Source: Pirellulales bacterium
GTDB taxonomy: Bacteria > Planctomycetota > Planctomycetia > Pirellulales > JACPPG01
NCBI GenBank assembly: GCA_035546535.1
Contig: DASZWQ010000001.1
Location: 1-40,900 of the forward strand
Direction of reading: 5' to 3'
DNA: 40,900 nucleotides
Part shown: in pieces, positions 17,463 through 26,406 of the stretch
Numbering within the stretch: the stretch's first letter is position 1
How the letters are laid out: each line of letters starts with the position of its first letter
The notes under the pieces: generated by a model
The model's database searches: none
The model's input: only the letters and a program-made list of their open reading frames with translations
Told to the model about the DNA's origin: nothing
Made by a program: the position numbers and the translations under genes

Positions 17463-17635
17463 ACTCGATCCTCCGCAAATGGAGACAAGACGGCGACTGG
17501 CAAGCTATTCGCTCGCGGCAGGCGAATCTTGGCTCTATTTTACGCGGCGGACGGGAAAAAAGCTGCGGCGGCGTCTGTTTTCAGCCCGGATATGTCAGGA
17601 GCACTGGCCGATCAAGGCAGGCGTTGCGTATGGGC

Positions 17636-18892
17636 TCACCATTTGAAGCCCAGTGACGCGCCGAAATTTCCGGGGCCAGCCGAGGGGACGATGAACATAT
17701 TCGTCGAGCGATCGGTAATATCGACCGCTTTGACCGACAGCGCGGCCAGCCATACACCGAGCGTGACCTGCGACAGGTAGTGCTGGTCTACATCGATGCG
17801 TCCCCACGCGGGAAAGAGGGCCAGCGCCCACATCGCGGCCTTCACGAGCTTCGAATCCGTCATTTTGGCAACGGTCAGGAAGGTTATGCCGCCGATCCAG
17901 GCATCGCCGCTGGCGCCATGGCTGTCCTGGAATGGATGCCAATGCGAATCGAGATCGGCGCTGGGGCGGTGCGCGCCCAGGCCATACTGCAAGGCCAGCA
18001 ACATCGGACCACCGACAAGAAAAGCGCGGGTGCTTTTCCGCCCCCAGGTGCCGATGATATGCGCCGTCGGGGAGTATTCTTCGATCGGCGTAAAGACAAA
18101 GCTCGTCCCCACCCAGATCGGCACCATGATCCCGCCATTGCCCAGCCATGCGATCGCGTTGTGGATATTGTCCGAGGTCTGACTGCGCACGTCGTCCTGA
18201 TACCAGTTACGGAAGTGTTGATCGATCGATGTATTGGCCACGATCGCCGCCACGCCGATACCGGCACCGAGCCACAGCAGGCTGCGCGCTGAATAAAAAT
18301 TGCGGTAGTCGAACGGTATGTCCGTAAGCATCTCACCGGCGGTCTCGATGGGAGGACCAACCACTTTGGCAAAGAAGCCGCGTCGCCGCGGTCCGTCGGC
18401 GGGCGTCATGAGTCCCGCGACACCGCCGGGTCTCTCCTCGCCCGCCAACACCAATTGACCGGAACTCACCGCGCTAGCTCCGCCACTTGAGTTGGCCGCC
18501 TCGGGCGGCGCGACGAAGGTGGGCGGCGGCAGGCGAATCGGCTCGGGCTCGGCTGATACACGCTGTGCGAACTGCTCCGGTGCATACACCCGCTCGGGCC
18601 GCGAGACGACCAGGAGCGGCGGATTCCGAAAGGCGCTCGTTCCATCCGGCGCGACCGGGAGCCGCTCGATCGCCGCATCAGAGAGCGCAGCGCTGCCAGT
18701 AAGGCCAATACTTCCGACGAACGGCGAGTCTGGCGCTTGCCAACCCTTGGCGATACCGGCCTTGATGCCGAATAGTGCCACCAGCAAAGCGACGCTTAAC
18801 CACCGCCGCGATAATCGCGCGGTCCCGTGCGCGCAGCGTGGCACCGCTGCGAAACGAGGCGCTTGCGCAGGATGTCGCCCGCGAGGAGGCAT
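17636..18892 (-). CDS. PAP2-superfamily-like membrane protein with altered catalytic motifs
   Basis: The 418-residue protein has an N-terminal signal anchor (about 31-46), a Pro/Ala-rich spacer (about 75-170) and a membrane domain with several hydrophobic segments (about 203-400). Its motif spacing is that of PAP2 lipid/acid phosphatases: YGLGAHRP (C1-like, R309 P310), SHGASGDA (C2-like, 324-331) and GRIDVDQHYLSQ (C3-like, R365 and H371). The nucleophile His371 and Arg365 are kept, but the C2 histidine is Asp330 and the final C3 aspartate is Gln375. Substrates in the family are phosphatidic acid or undecaprenyl pyrophosphate; activity here is doubtful. GGAG precedes the ATG by about ten bases. 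It stands alone on the minus strand. Confidence 0.65.
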   Translation of the reverse strand: MPPRGRHPAQAPRFAAVPRCAHGTARLSRRWLSVALLVALFGIKAGIAKGWQAPDSPFVGSIGLTGSAALSDAAIERLPVAPDGTSAFRNPPLLVVSRPERVYAPEQFAQRVSAEPEPIRLPPPTFVAPPEAANSSGGASAVSSGQLVLAGEERPGGVAGLMTPADGPRRRGFFAKVVGPPIETAGEMLTDIPFDYRNFYSARSLLWLGAGIGVAAIVANTSIDQHFRNWYQDDVRSQTSDNIHNAIAWLGNGGIMVPIWVGTSFVFTPIEEYSPTAHIIGTWGRKSTRAFLVGGPMLLALQYGLGAHRPSADLDSHWHPFQDSHGASGDAWIGGITFLTVAKMTDSKLVKAAMWALALFPAWGRIDVDQHYLSQVTLGVWLAALSVKAVDITDRSTNMFIVPSAGPGNFGASLGFKW

Positions 18893-19093
18893 CCCGTGGT
18901 CAGCTCCGAAGTGAATCCTGAGAATTCCCCAACAGAAGAGGGGCGGAGTATCCCAGGATCATTAGCGCGTCACAACGCTGACAAACGCCCGAAATACAGA
19001 AAAGCAAGCAAGTTGGGCTCTGCTATCATGGGACATTCCGGCCCGCATCTTGTGCAGGCTTCCTAATTACTATGGATATCGGATTTGCGTTCC

Positions 19094-20605
19094 ATGGCAC
19101 CCCTCGCTGACCTGCAAACGATTGCCGCAGCGCGCTTGCTGGGGCGCTCGCATCGCGCGCGGCGAATCGAGGCCGTTGGCTACTTATCGCGCCGCGAATT
19201 TGTGCGGCAATCGCTGGCCGCGGGGGCGGCGATGCTCATGTGCGCGGCGCCTGCAGCAACCTACGGCCGCCAGCGAACCGATCGTCGCGTCATCGTTGTT
19301 GGCGCCGGACTGGCGGGCCTCGCGTGCGCATCCGAGTTGCGCGCGGCGGGCTATGACGTCACCGTGCTCGAAGCGCGCGATCGCGTGGGCGGACGCGTAC
19401 ACACGCTGCGCGATTTCGTGCCTGGCAAAACCGTCGAGGCCGGCGGCGAGTTCGTCGGTTCGAATCACCCGACCTGGCTGGCCTATGCGGAGCGATTCAA
19501 GCTGCAACTGGTCGACGTGCCTGACACGCACGACATCGATAGCCCCGTGATCCTGGGCGGCAAGCGGTTAAGCAAGCTGGGGGTGATCGCGGTTTTTCAG
19601 CAGATCGAAGAGGTCGAGCGCCACATGACCGACGCGGCCCGCTCGATCGATGCCGACGAACCGTGGAAAAGCGCAGACGCAAAGGAATTGGACGAGTTGT
19701 CCGTCGCAACATGGCTTGACAGACAAGAATTGAGGCCGCTCGTACGTCTGGCGATCGAAACGGAGTTCATCTCCTACAGCGGCGTGCCTACCGCGCGCGA
19801 AAGCTTTCTCGGCGCCCTGACCACGATCAAAGGGGGCGGATTAGAGAAATACTGGACAGAAAACGAGGCGTTCCATTGCGTCGGGGGGAATCAGCAGTTG
19901 GCCGACCGACTGGTCGAAACGATCGGTGCCGATCGCGTGCGCCTGCAGATGCCGGTAGAGCGCGTCGAGGTTACTGAGTCAGGCGCCACAGTGCGCTGTT
20001 TGAGCGGCGCGACCTTCGAGGCAGATGACGTTGTGTTGGCGGCCCCGCCCAGCACGTGGCGCCACATCCGCTTCGAGCCGGCGCTGCCCGAAGTGTTGAA
20101 GCCGCAGATGGGGAAGAACGTGAAATTCCTGGTTTCGGCGAAGGAGGATTTCTGGACCCCCTCCGAGTTACCGCCGACCAGTATGAGCGACGGCCCGATC
20201 GGCTTCACGTGGGACGCCACGGCGGGTCAGCCGGGTGGACCTGAAAAGGCATTCGTGGCGTTTGCAGGCGGTGAGGCCGCCGAGCAATTGCACCGCCTCA
20301 CGGGCCCGGAACGTGTTCGCACGATATTGCGAGATTTGACCGAGCGCTATCCGAAGCTACCAGAGTGTCTTGTGCGCACCCAATTCGTGGATTGGCTAGC
20401 GCAGAAGTGGACGCTGGGCAGCTATTCCACGCCGGCCCCGGGACAGGTGACTGGACAAGGACCGATTCTGGCGGCGGGCTTGGGGCGACTGCACTTTGCC
20501 GGGGAGCATACCTGTCTCAAGTTCGTCGGCTTCATGGAAGGGGCGCTCAATTCGGGAGTAACCGTTGCCCGGCGACTGGCGGTGCGCGATCGCCTGGTCA
20601 GTTAG
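19094..20605 (+). CDS. Tat-exported flavin-containing amine oxidase
   Basis: The 503-residue protein carries a twin-arginine signal YLSRREFVRQS (Arg33 Arg34) followed by a small hydrophobic stretch and APAATYG, so it is likely folded with FAD and exported. The dinucleotide fold is VIVVGAGLAGLACASELRAAG, then VLEARDRVGGRVHTLRD (the GG-R doublet) and, near the end, LHFAGEHTCLKFVGFMEGAL, which closes the FAD site in monoamine oxidase-like enzymes. It should oxidise an amine with release of ammonia and peroxide, but related desaturases share the fold. The n-region before the twin arginines is long (about 30 residues), so the true start may be a later non-ATG codon; a TTG at 19085 also begins the frame. 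No operon partner is visible. Confidence 0.85.
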   Translation: MAPLADLQTIAAARLLGRSHRARRIEAVGYLSRREFVRQSLAAGAAMLMCAAPAATYGRQRTDRRVIVVGAGLAGLACASELRAAGYDVTVLEARDRVGGRVHTLRDFVPGKTVEAGGEFVGSNHPTWLAYAERFKLQLVDVPDTHDIDSPVILGGKRLSKLGVIAVFQQIEEVERHMTDAARSIDADEPWKSADAKELDELSVATWLDRQELRPLVRLAIETEFISYSGVPTARESFLGALTTIKGGGLEKYWTENEAFHCVGGNQQLADRLVETIGADRVRLQMPVERVEVTESGATVRCLSGATFEADDVVLAAPPSTWRHIRFEPALPEVLKPQMGKNVKFLVSAKEDFWTPSELPPTSMSDGPIGFTWDATAGQPGGPEKAFVAFAGGEAAEQLHRLTGPERVRTILRDLTERYPKLPECLVRTQFVDWLAQKWTLGSYSTPAPGQVTGQGPILAAGLGRLHFAGEHTCLKFVGFMEGALNSGVTVARRLAVRDRLVS

Positions 20606-20727
20606 CGACCGCCAATTCTTGATTTGCTCTTTACGCGTCGCGCCGGCCGGGTATGGTGTTGTCGCTGGCGTCAACGGCTCGGGCGGGCCAAAAAATCTCA
20701 CGGCTCGCAAAAAGCGACAGAACAAGC

Positions 20728-21945
20728 ATGCTCTCGCGCTTCATCAGTCTGGCAGGCCTGCTGGTGATTATCGGCCTGGCGTGGCTGATGAGCTCGCACC
20801 GTCGCACTATTCCTTGGCGCGTGATCGCGGGGGGGCTGCTCTTGCAGTTCGCGCTGGCTGTCGTGGTGCTCAAGACCGATCCGGGCCAATGGTTGTTCAC
20901 GACGACCGGCGACCTGGTGACGCGCCTCTTGGATTTCGTCGACGTCGGCGCTGCCTTTGTCTTCGGGCCGAATTTTCACGAGTTTCCGTTCGCCTTCAAG
21001 GTATTGCCCACGATCATTTTCTTTTCGTCGTTGATGTCGGTGTTGTACTACTTCGGCATCATGCAATTGGTGACCAGGCTTTTCGCCGTGGTCATGCAGC
21101 GTCTGATGAACACTTCGGGAGCCGAAAGCCTGGCATCGGCGGCCAACATCTTTGTCGGACCGACCGAGGCGGCACTAGTGATCCGGCCTTATATCGCCAG
21201 CATGACCAGTTCGGAATTGATGGCCGTCATGATTGGTGGCTTCGCCAATGCGGCGGGGGGCGTCCTGGCCGTCTACGTCAGCATGGGCATGAGCGCCGGG
21301 CATTTGATCACGGCGTCGTTGATTTCCGCTCCCGCGTCGCTTTTGCTGGCCAAGGTCATGGAGCCCGAACTGGGCGAGCCTGTCACGCGCGGGCGTGTGA
21401 AGATGGAAGTCGATACCAGTGCGGCCAACGCCATTCACGCCGCGGCGCTCGGCGCTGCCGAAGGGCTGAAATTGGCGCTGACCGTGGGAGCCATGATCAT
21501 CGCCTTTCTGGCATTGATCGCCATGCTCGATGCGGGGATCGTGTGGCTTGGCGCGCAGGTCGGCCAATCGTGGTCCTTGGCGGCCGGCTTGAGTTACGCG
21601 TTTGCGCCGCTGGCGTTTGTCATGGGAATCGAACCGGCTGATTGCTTGAAAGTAGGCGAGCTCTTGGGCATCAAGGTCGTGGCCAACGAGATCGTGGCCT
21701 TCAAACAACTGGCCGAGTGGCTCGAGCCTGACTCGCTGACGCACATCAGCGATCGATCACGCGTAATTATCACCTACGCCCTGTGCGGCTTCTCGAACCT
21801 GGGGACGATCGGCATCCAGATCGGCGGCATCGGACCGATGGCTCCGGAGCGCGAGGGGGAACTGGCCCGATTCGGCCTGCGCGCCATGCTGGGTGGTCTC
21901 TTGGCGAGTTGCATGACCGCGTGTATCGCCGGTGTGCTTGTCTGA
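20728..21945 (+). CDS. concentrative nucleoside transporter (CNT, NupC-type)
   Basis: The 405-residue membrane protein has CNT signatures: FKVLPTIIFFSSLMSVLYYFG, GAESLASAANIFVGPTEAALVI (the G-x-x-E-x-x-x-A-x-x-x-x-F-V-G segment that binds nucleoside and cation), MIGGFANAAGGVL and YALCGFSNLGTIGI. It imports nucleosides with protons or sodium. The ATG at 20728 (MLSRFISLAGLLVI) matches the usual CNT N-terminus; the frame opens at 20653 with a non-family extension. It converges on cdd, with only 13 bases between the stops, beside deoC and punA, which fits a nucleoside uptake and salvage module. A weak TTTACG and TATGGT pair lies upstream (about 20630-20657). A gene symbol is withheld because several CNT paralogs exist. 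Confidence 0.88.
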   Translation: MLSRFISLAGLLVIIGLAWLMSSHRRTIPWRVIAGGLLLQFALAVVVLKTDPGQWLFTTTGDLVTRLLDFVDVGAAFVFGPNFHEFPFAFKVLPTIIFFSSLMSVLYYFGIMQLVTRLFAVVMQRLMNTSGAESLASAANIFVGPTEAALVIRPYIASMTSSELMAVMIGGFANAAGGVLAVYVSMGMSAGHLITASLISAPASLLLAKVMEPELGEPVTRGRVKMEVDTSAANAIHAAALGAAEGLKLALTVGAMIIAFLALIAMLDAGIVWLGAQVGQSWSLAAGLSYAFAPLAFVMGIEPADCLKVGELLGIKVVANEIVAFKQLAEWLEPDSLTHISDRSRVIITYALCGFSNLGTIGIQIGGIGPMAPEREGELARFGLRAMLGGLLASCMTACIAGVLV

Positions 21946-21958
21946 GGCAGGGGGGCGC

Positions 21959-22363
21959 CTAGCGCAGTCGAAAGCAGTTCGGCAAGAGCTGGGCCACACG
22001 CGCCTCGGTCACGGCATTCTGCCGCTCCGTGTCGACGAGCAAAATCACCAGATCATCGCAAAACTCACTCAGGACCTGCCGGCATGCGCCGCACGGCGTG
22101 AGCCCACCGGCGGTGGCCACGGCCAGGGCGCGAAAATCCCGCTTCCCGGCGGCCACGGCCGTGTGGACGGCCACGCGCTCGGCACAGATCGTCAGGCCGT
22201 ACGAGGCGTTTTCCACGTTCGCACCCGTGACGATCGACCCGTCGACGGTCAAGATCGCCGCCCCGACTTGAAACCGTGAGTATCGGGCATAGGCGCGTTG
22301 CCGTGCGTCGACCGCGGCCGCGATGAGTCGTTCGCGATCCAATACTGCGAGCGAATCGTTCAT
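21959..22363 (-). CDS. cdd: cytidine deaminase
   Basis: Cdd hydrolyses (deoxy)cytidine to (deoxy)uridine in pyrimidine salvage. The 134-residue protein is of the short, tetrameric type: NVENASYGLTICAER holds zinc ligand Cys60 and catalytic Glu62, and TPCGACRQVLSEF holds zinc ligands Cys91 and Cys94. N-terminal AYARYSRFQVGAA with VGAAI matches the substrate pocket. It is the last gene of a three-gene minus-strand operon deoC-punA-cdd; 18 bases separate its start from the punA stop, and no strong ribosome site is seen. It deaminates nucleosides brought in by the convergent CNT transporter (inference from context). Confidence 0.95.
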   Translation of the reverse strand: MNDSLAVLDRERLIAAAVDARQRAYARYSRFQVGAAILTVDGSIVTGANVENASYGLTICAERVAVHTAVAAGKRDFRALAVATAGGLTPCGACRQVLSEFCDDLVILLVDTERQNAVTEARVAQLLPNCFRLR

Positions 22364-22381
22364 AAAGGCACGTGCCGCTGT

Positions 22382-23260
22382 TTACAGTCCTGGACCTGTG
22401 GTGGTAACGACTTCGCGCGAAGGTGCTTCTGCGGCAAACTCGCCCACAATCTCCGCCACGATCTTTCGCAGCCTCGGTTCCGCGGAAGCTGCCACGTCGA
22501 TAATCTCATGCGCCGTGGCGCGGCCCAAAGCGTCGGGCAGGCAGACGTTCGTCACCGTAGCCAAACCCAACACGCGCAGTCCCAGTTGCGCTGCGACGAT
22601 CACCTCGGGCACGGTGGACATGCCGATCACGTCGCCGCCGACACGTCGATAGAACCGGTACTCGGCCCGGGTTTCCAGATTCGGACCTGTCACGCCGACG
22701 TAGACGCCACGGTGAGCCGCGAAGTTTTCGCGCCGGGCGATGGCGAGCGCTCGATCGTTGAGCTGGCGATCGTAGGGGCAGCTCATGTCGGGAAAGCGGT
22801 CGCCCCAGGGCGGGTTGTGCGGCCCGACCAACGGGCTGCGAAACATCAGATTGATATGGTCGTCGATGACGACGATATCTCCCCGCCGATAGCGCGGATT
22901 CATGCCACCGCTGGCATTCGAGACGATCAGCAATTCGACTCCCAGGGCGTGCATCACGCGCACCGGCAGCGTGATCTGCGCGGCTGTATACCCTTCGTAG
23001 GCGTGGCAACGCCCTTGCATGGCGATGACGGCCGCGCCGGCCAGGGTACCGCACACCAATTGGCCGCGATGCCCGACAGCCGTGGATTGCGGGAAATGGG
23101 GAATGCCGCCGTAAGGTATTGCTGTTTCGACCGCGATCTGGTCGGCGAACCCGCCCAATCCCGATCCAAGAATAACGCCGACCCGCGGCGCGCTCTGCCA
23201 GCAAGCGCGAATGTGGCTCGCCGCTTCTTCGATCGCCGCCGTTTGGAAATTCGGTTCCAT
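22382..23260 (-). CDS. punA: purine nucleoside phosphorylase
   Basis: PNP splits purine (deoxy)nucleosides with phosphate to base and (deoxy)ribose-1-phosphate. The 292-residue protein is of the trimeric, PunA/mammalian-like type: GVILGSGLGGFAD (phosphate loop), GHRGQLVCG, QGRCHAYEGY, IVSNASGGMNPRYRRGDIVV, GPNLETRAEYRFYR, IGMSTVPEVIVAAQ and ATVTNVCL. The frame is open further upstream (to 23560), but that part overlaps deoC and lacks family similarity, so the ATG at 23260 is chosen; it begins eight bases after the deoC stop, which suggests translational coupling. Products feed phosphopentomutase (not in this window) and deoC. The symbol is by family; deoD-type enzymes are excluded by sequence class. 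Confidence 0.92.
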   Translation of the reverse strand: MEPNFQTAAIEEAASHIRACWQSAPRVGVILGSGLGGFADQIAVETAIPYGGIPHFPQSTAVGHRGQLVCGTLAGAAVIAMQGRCHAYEGYTAAQITLPVRVMHALGVELLIVSNASGGMNPRYRRGDIVVIDDHINLMFRSPLVGPHNPPWGDRFPDMSCPYDRQLNDRALAIARRENFAAHRGVYVGVTGPNLETRAEYRFYRRVGGDVIGMSTVPEVIVAAQLGLRVLGLATVTNVCLPDALGRATAHEIIDVAASAEPRLRKIVAEIVGEFAAEAPSREVVTTTGPGL

Positions 23261-23268
23261 GGCGCTCG

Positions 23269-23988
23269 CTAGTAGCCCGCGGCGGTCACAGTCGCGTCGG
23301 CCGCAGGCGTGATCAAGGCTTCGGGAGCGCTGGTGCCGATGCGCGTCGCGCCTAGTTCGCGCATCCGTACCGCTTCGGCATGGGTGCGCACGCCGCCGGC
23401 GGCTTTGACCTGCATGGTCGGGCCGGCGTGCGCTTTCATCAGAGCCACGTCGTGCTCGGTGGCGCCGCGATAGTTGTAGCCACCGGCCGACTGTCGCACG
23501 AATCCATAGCCGGTCGACGTTTTCACGAAGTCGGCCCCGACGCGACGACAGATCTGGCACAGCTCGATCTTTAGCGCGTCGTCGGGCAGAAAGTCGTTCT
23601 CGAAGATCACCTTTACCAGTGCACCGACCGAATGCGCCGCATCGACCACAGCGCGAATATCGGCTTCGACGTAGGCCCAGTCGCGGCTGAGGACCTTGCC
23701 GGGATTCACGACCATGTCCAGCTCGGTGGCGCCCTCTCGGCAGGCTAACTCGGCTTCAAAGACTTTAACGACCGTGTGATGCGAACCGTGCGGGAAGCCG
23801 ATCACTGTACCGACGGCGACGGTGCTGCCGGCCAGTAACGTCGCGGCCAGCGGTACGGCATAGGGTTTGATGCAGACGCTGGCCACGCTCAATTCGACTG
23901 CCCGGCGGCAACCGTCACGAAGCTCGTCGTCGGTGAGCACCGGCGGCAAGAGCGAATAATCGATCATCCTGGCGATAGTTGCATCCAT
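23269..23988 (-). CDS. deoC: deoxyribose-phosphate aldolase
   Basis: DeoC cleaves 2-deoxyribose-5-phosphate to glyceraldehyde-3-phosphate and acetaldehyde, the last step of deoxynucleoside breakdown. The 239-residue class I aldolase has ELDMVVNPG (Asp91), the Schiff-base Lys156 in FVKTSTGYG, and Lys195 in VKAAGGVR, the three classical catalytic positions, and VIGFPHG near residue 62. AAGGT five bases before the ATG is a reasonable ribosome site. It is the first gene of the deoC-punA-cdd operon, so its promoter should lie in the 117-base gap before the divergent YihY gene. I see no clear operator there. Confidence 0.95.
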   Translation of the reverse strand: MDATIARMIDYSLLPPVLTDDELRDGCRRAVELSVASVCIKPYAVPLAATLLAGSTVAVGTVIGFPHGSHHTVVKVFEAELACREGATELDMVVNPGKVLSRDWAYVEADIRAVVDAAHSVGALVKVIFENDFLPDDALKIELCQICRRVGADFVKTSTGYGFVRQSAGGYNYRGATEHDVALMKAHAGPTMQVKAAGGVRTHAEAVRMRELGATRIGTSAPEALITPAADATVTAAGY

Positions 23989-24105
23989 CGTGGTACCTTA
24001 CGCCTAGGCGCGCGAGTCTCTGTAAGTCGCCGCCAAGTTACCGCCGCGATGGGCCGAGCGCCAAGCCGCTGAACGGATTCCTAACACGCACGCGATCCAA
24101 AGTTT

Positions 24106-25080
24106 ATGAGACTGAAGGCGATCTGGGAAATTCTGCAGACCGCGATTGTCGACTGGCAGCGGCACAATGCGCCACGTTTGGGCGCGGCAATTGCGTACTA
24201 CGCGATTTTTTCGATTGCCCCGCTGATGGTCATCGCGATTGCCATCGCGGGCTCGATTTTCGGCGAGCAGGCGGCCAAGGGCGAGGTCTTCGTGCAGATG
24301 AACCGGTTTCTGGGCAACGAATCGGCCGCGCGGGCGATCGAAGACCTGGTGCTCAACGCCGCCCGGCCGCGCACCGGTACGTTGGCCACCGCTTTAAGCT
24401 TTTTCGCGCTGTGGTTCGGGGCCTCGGGGGTTTTTGGGCAAATCAAAGGTGCCCTCGATACGACCTGGGGTGTCGAGCGAAAACCCGGGGCAGGGTGGTT
24501 GCCGGTTTTCCTGGAGTATGCCTGGAGTGTGGGCATGGTAGCCGCCGTGGGATTGCTTTTGCTAGGGTCGCTGGTGGTCAGCTCATTCCTGACCGCGGCG
24601 ACGTCTTTCACCGAAAACACGCTGCCGATTTCTGATTTTTCGTTGCGCGTCGTCGAGTGGACCGTATCGCTCGCGGTGCTGACGATCTTGTTCGGCATGA
24701 TCTTCAAGTTGCTCCCCGACGTCGTGGTGCGCTGGCGCGACGTGTGGGTCGGGGCCCTGATCACGGCCGTCCTTTTCTCAGTCGGCAAATTCCTGATCGG
24801 CTGGTATCTGGCCCGACTGGTCATCAGTTCGGCCTATGGGGCGGCCGGATCGTTCGTTCTGGTGTTGATCTGGACCTATTATTCGGCGCAGATTTTTCTC
24901 CTGGGGGCCGAGGTCACACAGGCTTACGCGCGGTATTTGGGGGCACCCGTGCGACCCTCTTGGCATGCTCAATTCGTAACCACCACGGCTGCCGCGGAGC
25001 CGCCTGCACTGTTTCGGCAGGCGTCGCCGGGGTCGGGCTCAAAACACAAACGCCGCGGCAAACCGAAGCGTTCTGGCTGA
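24106..25080 (+). CDS. YihY/BrkB-family inner membrane protein
   Basis: The 324-residue protein has about six membrane segments and the family signature LGAAIAYYAIFSIAPLMVIAIAIA near residues 25-48, FFALWFGASGVFGQIKGALDTTW (about 104-126), and a long last segment ending FVLVLIWTYYSAQIFLLGAEVTQAYA. The family was once called RNase BN by mistake and BrkB in Bordetella; its real function is unknown, with suggestions of transport or lipid movement. The C-terminal tail after residue 300 is basic (KHKRRGKPKRSG). It starts a run of + strand genes through glgX, with a 27-base gap to the next gene, so co-transcription is likely. Confidence 0.85.
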   Translation: MRLKAIWEILQTAIVDWQRHNAPRLGAAIAYYAIFSIAPLMVIAIAIAGSIFGEQAAKGEVFVQMNRFLGNESAARAIEDLVLNAARPRTGTLATALSFFALWFGASGVFGQIKGALDTTWGVERKPGAGWLPVFLEYAWSVGMVAAVGLLLLGSLVVSSFLTAATSFTENTLPISDFSLRVVEWTVSLAVLTILFGMIFKLLPDVVVRWRDVWVGALITAVLFSVGKFLIGWYLARLVISSAYGAAGSFVLVLIWTYYSAQIFLLGAEVTQAYARYLGAPVRPSWHAQFVTTTAAAEPPALFRQASPGSGSKHKRRGKPKRSG

Positions 25081-25107
25081 TAAACGCCCGAGCGCGGACC
25101 AAGGGCT

Positions 25108-26406
25108 ATGATTGCGGGGGAGCAAACAGAGCGCATGCCGACGGTCGCCACGAACGAAGAAACCTGGTCGCCACGACGCATCGTTGGAGGCACGCTGGTC
25201 GTATGCGCCGTGGTGGGTCTCTTTGCCTTGGCACTTGTGGCCAGGCATGTGTTGTTCTTTCTGTTCGTCGCCATCGTGCTCTCGACGGCGATCAAGCCGC
25301 TTGTCGCGCTTTTGACCGGTCGTGGCATTCCGCGCGTAGTGTCGATTGCCCTGGTCTATTCCCTATTGCTTACCACGCTCGTGGCGCCTGCGATCGTCGG
25401 TTTGCCGCTGTTGGTCGACCAGGCGCAGCAGGTACTGCATTCACTGCCGGAAAGCTACAGCGATTTTCGCGACCGGATCGGCAAGATTTCCGCCACGGTT
25501 GCTCAGCGTCTGCCGGAGAAGCCGCCGTGGGTCGACCGCGAGGACGAAGTAATCGAAGGCGCGATCTCCGCCATCAACCGCGCGATCAGCTACAGCGGTA
25601 TCTTGATTCGCGGCGGCGTGATCGTGGTGATCGTGATCTTCACCAGCTTTCTGTGGACAATCTACGAAGAACAAACCATTCGCTCGCTGCTCTTGTTCCT
25701 GCCGGCCGACAAGCGGCAGGAGGCGGGCGAAGTGGTCGAGGGCATTCAGGCCAAGGTGGGCGCCTACATCCGCGGCCAGGGGCTGCTTTGCCTCGCCGTC
25801 GGGCTCATGTCGCTCGTGGCCTATCTGATCATCGGCCTGCCACATGCTCTGGTGCTGGCGATCACGGCGGGCGTTCTCGAAGCGGTGCCGGTCTTCGGAC
25901 CCGTACTAGGAGCCATCGCGCCGATGCTCGTGGCGCTGTCGGTCGATCCCTCGAAAGTGCTGTGGGTTATCGTTTCGGCAATCGTCATTCAGCAGTCGGA
26001 AAACTATCTGCTGGTGCCGCGAATCATGGACCGCTCGGTGGGTGTGAACGCGGTGGTGACGCTTCTAGCGATCGCCGGATTCAGCGCCCTGGAAGGGCTG
26101 GCCGGCGCCGTGCTGGCCATTCCGATGGCCGCCATTATCCAGTTGCTCCTGGATCGTTACGTGCTGGGGCCCGAAGCGCTCGAGCCCGAGGCGCCGGCGC
26201 AACGGGATGCGATCGGTCAGTTGCGTTTTCAGACGCAGGCACTCATTCAAGAAATCCGCTTGCAAACTCGGGAAAAGGACGATCCCACCAGCAGCCGCGC
26301 TGACCGCGTCGAAGAGACGATCGAGCTCATCGCCCAACAACTGGACGACGTCCTCGCGCGCCGCGGTGACGTGCTGAACGTGCGGGCTGCGGAGGTGCTG
26401 CGATGA
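25108..26406 (+). CDS. AI-2E/PerM-family membrane protein, first copy
   Basis: The 432-residue protein has the eight-segment pattern of the AI-2E transporter (PerM/YhhT/TqsA) family: a paired helix start FALALVARHVLFFLFVAIVL, STAIKPLVALLTGRGIPR after it, a long soluble linker, and a C-terminal block with PVFGPVLGAIAPMLVAL and ENYLLVPRIMDRSVGVN, the most conserved family segment. Members include exporters of autoinducer-2 and Na+/H+ antiporters, so function is open. A cytoplasmic tail of about 80 charged residues follows the last membrane segment. ATG at 25108 has AAGGG five bases upstream; an ATG at 25135 is an alternative. The stop overlaps the next start (ATGA), so the pair is translationally coupled. 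Confidence 0.85.
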   Translation: MIAGEQTERMPTVATNEETWSPRRIVGGTLVVCAVVGLFALALVARHVLFFLFVAIVLSTAIKPLVALLTGRGIPRVVSIALVYSLLLTTLVAPAIVGLPLLVDQAQQVLHSLPESYSDFRDRIGKISATVAQRLPEKPPWVDREDEVIEGAISAINRAISYSGILIRGGVIVVIVIFTSFLWTIYEEQTIRSLLLFLPADKRQEAGEVVEGIQAKVGAYIRGQGLLCLAVGLMSLVAYLIIGLPHALVLAITAGVLEAVPVFGPVLGAIAPMLVALSVDPSKVLWVIVSAIVIQQSENYLLVPRIMDRSVGVNAVVTLLAIAGFSALEGLAGAVLAIPMAAIIQLLLDRYVLGPEALEPEAPAQRDAIGQLRFQTQALIQEIRLQTREKDDPTSSRADRVEETIELIAQQLDDVLARRGDVLNVRAAEVLR

